From the NCBI RefSeq assembly GCF_029024925.1, contig NZ_CP118962.1:62001-126000 (forward strand): DNA of 64,000 bases, written 5' to 3'. Source of the DNA: Enterococcus faecalis (GTDB lineage Bacteria > Bacillota > Bacilli > Lactobacillales > Enterococcaceae). Below, piece after piece: positions 1 to 8,464 of this stretch (the first letter of the stretch is position 1; every line of letters begins with the position of its first letter). The position numbers were made by a program, and so were the translations under genes. Under the pieces are notes generated by a model that was not told the DNA's origin, ran no database searches, and worked only from the letters and a program-made list of their open reading frames with translations.

Positions 1-2
1 AT

Positions 3-383
3 CGTTGGTTCAAACCGTTGACGAAAAAAGATCATCTTCATGTGGAAAAAGCTTTGAAATCAGTGGACATGTGGGAAATGCGCCACAAACGAATTGGCGA
101 GCTTTCTGGCGGGCAAAAGCAACGAATTAGTTTAGCACGAGTGTTTGCGACTGATCCAGATTTGTTTATTTTAGATGAGCCAACAACAGGTATGGATGAA
201 CAATCGCGAAACGAATTTTATCAATTGTTGCAACACAGTGCGCATGAACATGGAAAAGCTATTTTGATGATTACGCATGATCATGAAGATATCAAAACCT
301 ATGTGGATCGTCAAATTCGTCTTGTCCGCAAAGAAGATTCGAAATGGCGTTGCTTCCATATGAGTGAAGAATCGTATACGTAA
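3..383 (+). CDS. adcC: Zinc/manganese-type ABC transporter ATPase, C-terminal part (cut by window edge)
   Basis: The reading frame is open to the first base of the window, so the start and the Walker A motif lie outside. What remains is 126 residues. They contain the ABC signature LSGGQKQR followed by the Walker B stretch [12 protein letters not shown] and the switch histidine in MITHDHED. This is the ATP-hydrolysing half of an importer, acting on the inner face of the membrane. The next gene is an ABC-3 family permease, the partner of ZnuC/AdcC-type ATPases, which is why I call it zinc-type; manganese cannot be excluded. A 34-codon frame starting at GTG 364 overlaps its end and runs to 468, but it has no ribosome binding site and is probably chance. 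Confidence 0.85.
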   Translation, partial: RWFKPLTKKDHLHVEKALKSVDMWEMRHKRIGELSGGQKQRISLARVFATDPDLFILDEPTTGMDEQSRNEFYQLLQHSAHEHGKAILMITHDHEDIKTYVDRQIRLVRKEDSKWRCFHMSEESYT

Positions 384-544
384 ATTTTCCAATAAAACGT
401 TATCTGGCTCGATAATAACGAAAGCCAAGGAACGGCTTAAAGAAATGTTGGAAAAATTTAAAAAATAAGCAGGAATTAAAAAATTAATTCGCTTAAACGT
501 CGCTACAATGGTAGTGTTCATTTTAGCGGTAAGGAGTGAATCGT

Positions 545-1384
545 ATGGCAGAAATGCTTTCTTATGCATTTATGCAAAAGGCCTTTTTAGCAGCACTGTT
601 TATCTCAGTGATTGCCCCAATGCTCGGCGTCTTTCTAGTTATTCGCCGACAATCTTTAATGGCAGATACCCTTTCACATGTGTCATTAGCCGGTGTGGCT
701 CTAGGCTTCTTTTTTAATTGGAATCCTAATTTAATGACCTTAATTGTCGTGATTGTGGCTGCAATCATTCTAGAATATTTACGAATGATTTATAGCACCT
801 ATTCAGAAATTTCGATTGCTATTTTAATGTCAGGCGGTTTGGCTTTGGCGTTAGTTTTGATGAATTTAACAGGAGGCAATTCAGCTGCTAGTATTCAATC
901 GTATTTATTTGGTTCCATCGTCACGATTACGTGGGATCAAGTGGTTATGTTGGCAATTTTATTCGTAGTTTTAGTTCTATTGTTTATGTTATTTAAACGT
1001 CCAATGTATGTTTTAACATTTGATGAAGATACTGCTCATGTTGATGGGCTACCTATTCATTGGATGTCGATGCTTTTTAATGTAATTACTGGTGTGGCGA
1101 TTGCTGTGATGATTCCGATCGCGGGAGCCTTGTTAATTTCAGCAATTATGGTGTTACCAGCTGCGATAGGTATGCGAATTGGTAAAGGCTTCAACACGGT
1201 GATCATCATCAGTGTGTTTATGGGCTTGATTGGCATGCTAACAGGGTTGACTAGCTCGTATTATTTGGAAACACCACCGAGTGCAAGCATTACCCTAATT
1301 TTTATTGGTTTATTCTTATTAGTCAATATTTATCGCCGAGTGGTTGTTATGGTCCAACGAAAACAAAAAATGCAAAGAAACTAA
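545..1384 (+). CDS. adcB: ABC-3 family metal permease (zinc uptake)
   Basis: A 279-residue, almost entirely hydrophobic protein with eight or nine predicted membrane spans and the ABC-3 (ZnuB/AdcB) layout, including the GDTLSH-like segment near residue 45 (MADTLSHVSLAGVALG) typical of these permeases. It forms the membrane channel driven by the preceding ATPase and moves zinc or manganese delivered by a separate binding lipoprotein. I chose ATG 545 because AAGGAG at 531-536 sits eight bases ahead. The in-frame GTG at 536 lies inside that ribosome binding site. The 160 bases between the ATPase and this gene are long for one operon but contain no terminator. The substrate-binding gene is not downstream; purR follows after a terminator. 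Confidence 0.85.
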   Translation: MAEMLSYAFMQKAFLAALFISVIAPMLGVFLVIRRQSLMADTLSHVSLAGVALGFFFNWNPNLMTLIVVIVAAIILEYLRMIYSTYSEISIAILMSGGLALALVLMNLTGGNSAASIQSYLFGSIVTITWDQVVMLAILFVVLVLLFMLFKRPMYVLTFDEDTAHVDGLPIHWMSMLFNVITGVAIAVMIPIAGALLISAIMVLPAAIGMRIGKGFNTVIIISVFMGLIGMLTGLTSSYYLETPPSASITLIFIGLFLLVNIYRRVVVMVQRKQKMQRN

Positions 1385-1415
1385 GGAGAAAAACGAAAGT
1401 TTTTCTCCTTTATTT
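1383..1415 (+). terminator. Intrinsic terminator after adcB
   Basis: AAGGAGAAAAAC, a GAAA loop and GTTTTTCTCCTT form a perfect stem overlapping the adcB stop codon. A T-rich run follows. Confidence 0.85.
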
Positions 1416-1462
1416 CTTTTTTTTAAAAGAAATGGCGAACTATTTTCAGTTATTTGAAAAAA

Positions 1463-1500
1463 ATCCTCGAATTTTTCGGTTAAACCCCTTATAATAAGGA
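1463..1500 (+). promoter_or_regulatory. purR promoter with CGAA/TTCG inverted motif
   Basis: A TATAAT hexamer lies at 1490-1495, 32 bases before the purR start. Just upstream, CGAA and TTCG (1468-1478) form an inverted pair where the -35 box should be, and no good -35 is visible. PurR of Firmicutes binds PurBoxes with a central CGAA, so autoregulation is plausible. This is inference from a short motif. Confidence 0.4.
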
Positions 1501-1527
1501 ACGATAGAATGAAAAGGAGTGACGAAT

Positions 1528-2349
1528 TTGAAAATTCGGAGAAGTGAACGATTAATCGATATGACCCAATATCTTTTAGATCATCCCCATACATTGGTTT
1601 CTTTGACATATTTTGCTGACCGATACCAATCTGCCAAGTCTTCCATTAGTGAAGATTTAGCAATTGTTAAAAAAACATTTAAAGAACGTGGAACAGGTAT
1701 TTTAGAAACGATTCCAGGCGCTGCAGGCGGTGTCCGCTTTATCCCTGAAATTCCTTATGAGGAAGCGGAGCAGTTGATTATGGATTTGTGTGATCGTTTG
1801 TCAGAACAAGATCGCTTATTACCTGGGGGTTATGTTTATCTTTCAGATTTACTTGGGGAACCGAATTTATTAAGACAAGTGGGCCGGATTATTGCTTCTA
1901 AATATTTAGGCAAACAAATTGATGCGGTAATGACCGTTGCGACTAAAGGAGTGCCAATTGCGCAAGCTGTGTCTTATTACTTAAATGTTCCGTTTGTGAT
2001 TGTTCGTCGCGATTCTAAGATTACTGAAGGTTCAACGGTGAGCGTGAACTATGTATCAGGGTCTTCAGAACGTATCGAAAAAATGGAACTTTCAAAACGC
2101 AGCTTAAAACGCGGATCAAAAGTTTTAGTCGTGGATGACTTCATGAAAGGCGGCGGCACCGTCAATGGTATGAAGAGTATGATTGAAGAATTTGAAGCAG
2201 AACTTGTGGGCATTACCGTTTTTGCTGAGTCAAAATTCAATGGCCGTCGTGCAATCGATGACTACACTTCGCTATTATATGTGGAAGATGTGGATACACA
2301 AACAAAAACGATTAGCGTAGTCCCAGGAAACTATTTCACAGAGAAATAA
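1528..2349 (+). CDS. purR: Purine operon regulator PurR
   Basis: This 273-residue protein matches the Firmicute PurR family along its whole length. An N-terminal winged-helix segment (about residues 1-75, starting KIRRSERLIDMTQYLL) is followed by a phosphoribosyltransferase-like domain whose PRPP-binding loop reads VLVVDDFMKGGGT near residue 200. PurR senses PRPP and controls purine synthesis and uptake genes. In some cocci it acts mainly as a repressor, in others also as an activator. I chose TTG 1528 because AAAAGGAG at 1512-1519 is correctly spaced and the protein then begins as in its homologues. GTG 1519 overlaps the ribosome binding site. It stands alone, bounded by terminators on both sides. 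Confidence 0.93.
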   Translation: MKIRRSERLIDMTQYLLDHPHTLVSLTYFADRYQSAKSSISEDLAIVKKTFKERGTGILETIPGAAGGVRFIPEIPYEEAEQLIMDLCDRLSEQDRLLPGGYVYLSDLLGEPNLLRQVGRIIASKYLGKQIDAVMTVATKGVPIAQAVSYYLNVPFVIVRRDSKITEGSTVSVNYVSGSSERIEKMELSKRSLKRGSKVLVVDDFMKGGGTVNGMKSMIEEFEAELVGITVFAESKFNGRRAIDDYTSLLYVEDVDTQTKTISVVPGNYFTEK

Positions 2350-2353
2350 TTTG

Positions 2354-2399
2354 AAAAAGAACCTGAAAATGGTCCATTCCATTTTCAGGTTCTTTTTTT
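2354..2399 (+). terminator. Terminator after purR
   Basis: AAAAAGAACCTGAAAATGG pairs with CCATTTTCAGGTTCTTTTT across a six-base loop, followed by further T. Confidence 0.9.
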
Positions 2400-2464
2400 C
2401 TGTTTTATTCCTTTAAAAAAAGATGAGAAAATAAATTGGTCTACCTTTTAAATGCCTTATTTTG

Positions 2465-2507
2465 TTGAAAAAGACAAAAGAGTAAGATAAACTAGAAAAG
2501 GTATAAT
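2465..2507 (+). promoter_or_regulatory. Candidate glmU promoter
   Basis: TTGAAA at 2465-2470 is followed after 17 bases by TAAACT (2488-2493). A second -10-like TATAAT occurs at 2502-2507 without a clear -35. Either could drive glmU. Confidence 0.4.
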
Positions 2508-2559
2508 GAGGACGATTTAGAAGAAAATCAAACAATTTAGTTAATTTGAGGTGGCAAAC

Positions 2560-3936
2560 GTGGAAAATAGATACGCAATTATTTTAGCAGCTGGTAAAGG
2601 AACACGCATGAAATCTAAACTTTATAAAGTATTGCATCCAGTTGCTGGTAAACCAATGGTCGAACATATTTTAGATCAAGTAGAACAAACAGAACCAACA
2701 GAAATCGTGACGATCGTTGGACACGGGGCGGAAATGATTAAAAGCCATTTAGGCGAACGTAGTCAATATGCCTTACAAGCTGAACAATTGGGAACTGGGC
2801 ATGCAGTCATGCAAGCACAAGAGTTATTAGGTGGTAAACAAGGAACAACATTAGTTATTACAGGGGATACGCCGTTATTAACTGCGGAAACCTTGAAAAA
2901 CTTATTCGATTACCATCAAGGTAAGAATGCAAGTGCGACTATTTTAACAGCGCATGCGGAAGACCCAACAGGCTATGGTCGAATTATTCGTGACCATGTG
3001 GGCATTGTTGAACGAATCGTGGAACAAAAAGATGCCAGTGAAGAAGAAGCACGTGTTCAAGAAATTAATACAGGAACCTTCTGTTTTGATAATGAATCAT
3101 TGTTTGAAGCGTTAGCGAAAACAGATACAAACAACACACAAGGGGAATACTATTTAACAGATATCATTGAAATTTTGAAAAAAGAAGGCAAAGCTGTCGC
3201 TGCTTACCAAATGGCAGACTTTGACGAAGCAATGGGTGTAAATGATCGTGTTGCTTTATCCACTGCTAATAAAATTATGCATCGTCGTTTAAATGAGATG
3301 CATATGCGAAATGGTGTTACATTTATTGATCCAGATACAACATATATTGATGAAGGCGTGGTAATTGGGTCAGACACAGTCATTGAAGCGGGAGTCACTA
3401 TCAAAGGAAAAACAGTGATTGGCGAAGATTGCTTGATTGGCGCACATTCAGAAATCGTTGATAGTCATATCGGCAATCAAGTGGTTGTTAAACAGTCTGT
3501 GATTGAAGAAAGTGTGGTTCGCGAGGGGGCCGATGTGGGTCCGTATGCACATTTACGTCCTAAAGCAGATGTGGGGGCAAACGTACACATTGGTAACTTC
3601 GTGGAAGTAAAAAATGCAACAATCGATGAAGGAACAAAAGTGGGCCATTTAACATACGTTGGTGATGCAACATTAGGCAAAGATATTAATGTCGGTTGCG
3701 GCGTTGTTTTTGTTAATTATGATGGCAAAAATAAACACCAAACAGTCGTGGGTGATCACGCGTTTATTGGCTCTGCAACGAACATTGTTGCGCCAGTCAC
3801 GATTGGTGATCATGCGGTGACTGCTGCTGGTTCAACCATCACAGAAGATGTCCCTTCAGAAGATTTGGCGATTGCCCGGGCACGTCAAGTGAATAAAGAA
3901 GGCTATGCTAAAAAGTTACCTTATATGAAGGATTAA
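2560..3936 (+). CDS. glmU: Bifunctional UDP-N-acetylglucosamine pyrophosphorylase / glucosamine-1-phosphate N-acetyltransferase
   Basis: GlmU makes UDP-GlcNAc, the precursor of peptidoglycan and wall polymers, in two steps in the cytoplasm. The 458-residue length is standard. The N-terminal uridylyltransferase half shows LAAGKGTRM and the GTGHAVM and TGDTPLL motifs. From about residue 250 the sequence becomes imperfect hexapeptide repeats ([18 protein letters not shown] and so on), the left-handed beta-helix acetyltransferase half, with the active-site region around [11 protein letters not shown] prefer GTG 2560 because GAGGTGG (2548-2554) fits it. GTG 2551 lies within that site but would only add three residues. 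In Bacillus prs follows glmU. Here a terminator and a surface-protein gene follow instead. Confidence 0.95.
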   Translation: MENRYAIILAAGKGTRMKSKLYKVLHPVAGKPMVEHILDQVEQTEPTEIVTIVGHGAEMIKSHLGERSQYALQAEQLGTGHAVMQAQELLGGKQGTTLVITGDTPLLTAETLKNLFDYHQGKNASATILTAHAEDPTGYGRIIRDHVGIVERIVEQKDASEEEARVQEINTGTFCFDNESLFEALAKTDTNNTQGEYYLTDIIEILKKEGKAVAAYQMADFDEAMGVNDRVALSTANKIMHRRLNEMHMRNGVTFIDPDTTYIDEGVVIGSDTVIEAGVTIKGKTVIGEDCLIGAHSEIVDSHIGNQVVVKQSVIEESVVREGADVGPYAHLRPKADVGANVHIGNFVEVKNATIDEGTKVGHLTYVGDATLGKDINVGCGVVFVNYDGKNKHQTVVGDHAFIGSATNIVAPVTIGDHAVTAAGSTITEDVPSEDLAIARARQVNKEGYAKKLPYMKD

Positions 3937-3946
3937 CCTCAAATAA

Positions 3947-3987
3947 AAAAGAACGCTCTTTTGCTTAAGCAAAAGAGCGTTCTTTTT
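3947..3987 (+). terminator. Terminator after glmU
   Basis: AAAGAACGCTCTTTTGC and GCAAAAGAGCGTTCTTT form a perfect stem with a TTAA loop and trailing T. Confidence 0.92.
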
Positions 3988-4378
3988 CCTCCTTCTTAAA
4001 GACTAGACCAATTGCTGCTAATATTTGTTTAGAGGTATTCAAGGACTAGACCAATGCTGTTTATTCGGTATTTTTAGTTATTTTTTTCAAAAAAATAGTT
4101 TTTGTTCCGCTTTTCCAATATAAAAAGACTTTCTTTTTTATAAAGTTCGTGTTTTGGTCAAAATTACTATTTTTTCACAAACAAACCCGCTATATTGTCC
4201 AAAAATAAAAACAATTTACAGGAAAAACATCTTATTTTAACGGAATTTACTGTTTTTTATTTAACGGATATATTATGATAGGAAAAGAAGAGCAGCGTGA
4301 TGGGGGAAGGCTCTTTTTGTTGTTTGTTACTTTGACAATTGTTTGTTGCAAATGGGTTGAAACACAAGGAGGAAATTT
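3988..4378. other. 391-bp intergenic region with a direct repeat, upstream of the nucleotidase gene
   Basis: No gene is seen. It contains two copies of GACTAGACCAAT (4001-4012 and 4044-4055), each followed closely by GCTG, then a very AT-rich stretch. TTAACGGA occurs twice (about 4238 and 4261). A -10-like TATTATGAT lies near 4270. The last part holds the AAGGAGG ribosome binding site of the next gene. Confidence 0.6.
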
Positions 4379-7300
4379 GTGAAAAAGTTGAGCTTTAAAA
4401 AAGTGAAGTGGGGCATGCATTTTTTAATGGCTGTTGCGTTGATAGCGCCAAGCGTTACTAGTACGGCATATGCAGTAGAAACAACGAGTCAACAAAGTTC
4501 AGAAGCAGTAACAAGTACCACCGATTCAAGTAGAAAACAAGAACCAATCATCACACAGGAAACAACAGACATCAAGCAAGAAGCACCAAATCAGGCTACG
4601 AGTGACAGTGTCAAGCAGTCACAAGAAACCACAGCACCAACAGAGACGACGAATTTAGAAACGTCAACCGCTGAAAAAGAAGAAACGAGCACGCCGCAAA
4701 AAATAACAATTTTAGGTACGTCAGATGTTCATGGTCAATTATGGAATTGGTCTTATGAAGATGATAAAGAACTACCAGTTGGTTTGTCCCAAGTAAGTAC
4801 AGTCGTCAACCAAGTCCGGGCACAAAACCCAGCAGGCACCGTTTTAATTGATAATGGCGACAATATTCAAGGCACTATTTTAACAGATGACTTGTATAAT
4901 AAAGCGCCTTTAGTGAATGAAAAGACCCATCCAATGATTACCGCCATGAATGTGATGAAGTATGATGCAATGGTTTTGGGAAATCATGAGTTTAATTTTG
5001 GTTTACCGTTAATCCAAAAAATTCAAAAAGAAGCCACTTTTCCAATCTTGTCTGCGAATACCTACAATAAGGATGGTAGTCGTTTTGTTGAAGGGACTAC
5101 CACGAAGGAACTTGATCTTAATCAAGATGGGCAGCCAGATTTAAAAGTTGGGATTATCGGCTTAACAATCCCGCACATTCCTTTGTGGGATGGCCCTCGT
5201 GTTACTTCGCTTAATTTTTTACCTTTGAAAGAAGAAGCAGAAAAAGCAGTTACTGAGTTGAAAACTAACGATCAGGCTGATATTATTGTTGCTTCGATTC
5301 ATGCGGGACAACAAAATAGTGATCTGGCTGCCAGTGCCGACCAAGTAATTGAAAATGTCGCGGGGATTGATGCGTATATTCTAGGTCATGACCACCTTTC
5401 TTTTACCAAGCAAGGAGCAGCGCCGAATGGAAAAACTGTACCGGTAGGGGGACCGAAAGATACGGGGACAGAAGTTGTCAAAATTGATCTTTCAGTTGCT
5501 AAAAATGCCGATAAGTGGGAAGTGCAAGAAGGTACAGCAACGATTGTACCAACAACGAATGTTCCAGCAGATGAAGCAGTTAAGGCAGCGACAAAAGAAT
5601 ACCATGAAAAAACGCGAGCGTTTATTCAGGAGGAGATCGGCACAGCAACAGCTGATTTTTTACCAAAACAAGAAATTAAAGGAATTCCCGAAGCACAATT
5701 ACAACCAACAGCGATGATTTCTTTAATTAATAACGTTCAAAAAGAAGTAACAGGTGCACAATTAAGTGCGGCAGCGTTGTTTAAATACGACAGTAAATTA
5801 CCTGCGGGGAAGATTTCCTATGCCACGATTTTTGATATCTACAAATACCCGAATACCTTAGTGAGTGTTCCCATTAACGGTGAAAACTTACTGAAGTATT
5901 TAGAAAAACAAGGGGCGTACTATAACCAAACGCAGCCAGATGATTTGACCGTTAGTTTTAATCCAAACATTCGTGTATATAACTATGACATGATTTCTGG
6001 AGTGGACTACAAGATTGACATTTCAAAACCAGTGGGTGAACGAATTGTAGATGCGAAAATTGACGGCCAACCGTTGGATCCTGCCAAAGAATATACGATT
6101 GCTATGAATAATTATCGTTACGGCGGTTTAGCTAGCCAAGGGATTCAAGTAGGGGAACCTATTAAAAATTCTGATCCAGAAACCTTACGAGGAATGATTG
6201 TTGATTATATTAAGAAAAAAGGAACGCTTGATCCAGAACAAGAAATCGAACGAAATTGGTCAATTATTGGGACAAATTTTGATGAAAAATGGCGTGCCAA
6301 AGCAATCGAATTAGTGAATGACGGCACTCTTCAAATTCCGACTTCTCCTGATGGACGTACACCAAACGCCGCCGCTATTACGAAACAAGATGTCCGTAAT
6401 GCGGGCTTTGATTTAGATAATGCATATACCATTATGCACACAAATGACGTTCATGGCCGACTAGAAGCAGGGAAAGGCGAATTAGGTATGGCGCGTCTAA
6501 AAACCTTTAAAGACCAAGAAAACCCAACCTTGATGGTGGATGCAGGGGATGTTTTCCAAGGATTACCAATCTCCAATTTCTCCAAAGGCGCGGATATGGC
6601 CAAAGCAATGAATGAAGTTGGTTATGATGCCATGGCGGTGGGAAATCACGAGTTTGATTTTGGTTTAGAGATTGCACTAGGTTATAAAGACCAACTGAAT
6701 TTTCCGATTTTATCTAGTAATACGTATTACAAAGATGGCAGTGGACGGGTTTTTGATCCGTATACAATCGTAGAAAAAGCCGGGAAAAAGTTTGCCATTG
6801 TAGGTGTGACGACCCCAGAAACAGCAACGAAAACACACCCGAAAAACGTGGAGAAGGTGACATTTAAAGACCCGATTCCAGAAGTAGAAGCAGTGATTAA
6901 TGAAATTAAAGAGAAGTACGCGGATATTCAAGCTTTCGTAGTTACTGGGCATTTAGGCGTAGATGAAACGACGCCGCATATCTGGCGTGGTGATACGCTA
7001 GCAGAAACCCTTAGTCAAACATATCCTGAGTTAGATATTAATGTGATTGATGGACATTCGCATACAGCCGTCGAAAGCGGCAAACGTTATGACAAAGTGA
7101 TCTATGCTCAAACAGGTAATTATTTAAATAATGTTGGGATCGTCACAGCACCAGAGAGTGAACCAACTAAGAAAACAGCAAAATTGATTTCAGCAGCAGA
7201 GTTGCTAGAATTGCCAGAAAACCCGGCAGTTAAAGCCATCGTTGATGAAGCACGAACGAATTTTAACGCTGAAAATGAAAAAGTAATTGTCGATTATATT

Positions 7301-8329
7301 CCATTCACATTGGATGGACAACGGGAAAATGTGCGCACACGAGAGACCAACTTAGGGAATTTGATTGGTGATGCGATTATGTCATATGGCCAAGACGCGT
7401 TTAGTCAACCTGCTGATTTTGCAGTAACTAATGGTGGCGGCATTCGCGCTGATATTAAACAAGGGCCAATTAAAGTTGGGGATGTCATTGCTGTGTTACC
7501 TTTTGGCAATAGCATTGCGCAAATTCAAGTAACCGGCGCTCAAGTTAAAGAAATGTTTGAAATGTCTGTTCGTTCGATTCCACAAAAAGATGAGAATGGC
7601 ACAATTTTACTAGATGATGCTGGCCAACCAAAACTTGGCGCAAATGGTGGTTTCCTACATGTTTCAAGCTCCATTCGTATCCACTATGATTCCACAAAAC
7701 CAGGTACTCGCTTGGCTAGTGACGAAGGCAATGAAACAGGACAAACGATTGTCGGTAGTCGCGTATTAGGAATAGAAATTAAAAATCGGCAAACACAAAA
7801 GTTTGAACCATTGGATGAGAAGAAACAATACCGGATGGCTACCAATGATTTCTTAGCTGCTGGTGGTGATGGTTACGATATGCTAGGTGGTGAACGAGAA
7901 GAAGGGATTTCACTAGATGCTGTCTTAATTGAATACTTGAAAAGTGCAACCAGCTTGCGGTTGTATCGTGCAGCAACGACGATTGATTTAGCACAATATA
8001 AAGAACCATTCCCAGGCGAACGAATTGTTTCTATTTCGGAAGAAGCTTACAAAGAGTTAATCGGTGGAGGAGAGACGCCAAAACCAGATCCAAAACCAGA
8101 TCCAAAACCAGACCCGAAACCAACACCAGAAACACCAGTAGCAACCAATAAACAAAACCAAGCGGGAGCAAGACAGAGCAATCCATCCGTAACAGAGAAG
8201 AAAAAGTATGGCGGCTTTTTACCTAAAACGGGTACAGAAACAGAAACGCTTGCATTATATGGTTTACTGTTCGTTGGACTTTCTTCTTCTGGCTGGTATA
8301 TTTATAAACGACGTAACAAAGCTAGTTAG
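4379..8329 (+). CDS. Sortase-anchored double 5'-nucleotidase / 2',3'-cyclic nucleotide phosphodiesterase
   Basis: A 1316-residue wall protein. A signal peptide ends near residue 32 (STAYA-VE), followed by a Ser/Thr/Gln-rich linker to about 110. Two complete metallophosphatase/5'-nucleotidase units follow. Unit one has TSDVHG, DNGDN, LGNHEF and LGHDH. Unit two, from about residue 685, has HTNDVHG, DAGDV, VGNHEFDFG and DGHSHT, and then the C-terminal nucleotide-binding domain with TNGGGIRADI. A PKPDPKPD spacer leads to LPKTG near residue 1281, a hydrophobic span and a basic tail, so sortase should anchor it to peptidoglycan. Family enzymes hydrolyse nucleotides and 2',3'-cyclic NMPs to nucleosides and phosphate, which would feed scavenging and could deplete extracellular ATP or AMP. 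GTG 4379 follows AAGGAGG. Confidence 0.92.
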   Translation: MKKLSFKKVKWGMHFLMAVALIAPSVTSTAYAVETTSQQSSEAVTSTTDSSRKQEPIITQETTDIKQEAPNQATSDSVKQSQETTAPTETTNLETSTAEKEETSTPQKITILGTSDVHGQLWNWSYEDDKELPVGLSQVSTVVNQVRAQNPAGTVLIDNGDNIQGTILTDDLYNKAPLVNEKTHPMITAMNVMKYDAMVLGNHEFNFGLPLIQKIQKEATFPILSANTYNKDGSRFVEGTTTKELDLNQDGQPDLKVGIIGLTIPHIPLWDGPRVTSLNFLPLKEEAEKAVTELKTNDQADIIVASIHAGQQNSDLAASADQVIENVAGIDAYILGHDHLSFTKQGAAPNGKTVPVGGPKDTGTEVVKIDLSVAKNADKWEVQEGTATIVPTTNVPADEAVKAATKEYHEKTRAFIQEEIGTATADFLPKQEIKGIPEAQLQPTAMISLINNVQKEVTGAQLSAAALFKYDSKLPAGKISYATIFDIYKYPNTLVSVPINGENLLKYLEKQGAYYNQTQPDDLTVSFNPNIRVYNYDMISGVDYKIDISKPVGERIVDAKIDGQPLDPAKEYTIAMNNYRYGGLASQGIQVGEPIKNSDPETLRGMIVDYIKKKGTLDPEQEIERNWSIIGTNFDEKWRAKAIELVNDGTLQIPTSPDGRTPNAAAITKQDVRNAGFDLDNAYTIMHTNDVHGRLEAGKGELGMARLKTFKDQENPTLMVDAGDVFQGLPISNFSKGADMAKAMNEVGYDAMAVGNHEFDFGLEIALGYKDQLNFPILSSNTYYKDGSGRVFDPYTIVEKAGKKFAIVGVTTPETATKTHPKNVEKVTFKDPIPEVEAVINEIKEKYADIQAFVVTGHLGVDETTPHIWRGDTLAETLSQTYPELDINVIDGHSHTAVESGKRYDKVIYAQTGNYLNNVGIVTAPESEPTKKTAKLISAAELLELPENPAVKAIVDEARTNFNAENEKVIVDYIPFTLDGQRENVRTRETNLGNLIGDAIMSYGQDAFSQPADFAVTNGGGIRADIKQGPIKVGDVIAVLPFGNSIAQIQVTGAQVKEMFEMSVRSIPQKDENGTILLDDAGQPKLGANGGFLHVSSSIRIHYDSTKPGTRLASDEGNETGQTIVGSRVLGIEIKNRQTQKFEPLDEKKQYRMATNDFLAAGGDGYDMLGGEREEGISLDAVLIEYLKSATSLRLYRAATTIDLAQYKEPFPGERIVSISEEAYKELIGGGETPKPDPKPDPKPDPKPTPETPVATNKQNQAGARQSNPSVTEKKKYGGFLPKTGTETETLALYGLLFVGLSSSGWYIYKRRNKAS

Positions 8330-8337
8330 TCATTTTT

Positions 8338-8371
8338 TAAGAACCGTCCTTCGGGATTGGTTCTTTTTTTA
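8338..8371 (+). terminator. Terminator after the nucleotidase gene
   Basis: AAGAACC and GGTTCTT arms enclose a TCC-TTC-GGGA inner stem. Seven T follow. Confidence 0.85.
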
Positions 8372-8464
8372 TTTTAATGCTTGCCATTTTTTTTTAATTT
8401 TAGTATTATAAGAATATTCTAAAAATTAAAAAATGAAGAGTTTTTTCTGTGAAGGGAGAAAGGC

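Noticed and set aside
364-468. 34-codon frame from GTG 364 overlapping the end of adcC
   Set aside because: No ribosome binding site. The ATPase ends at a normal position for its family, so this is not a frameshifted tail.
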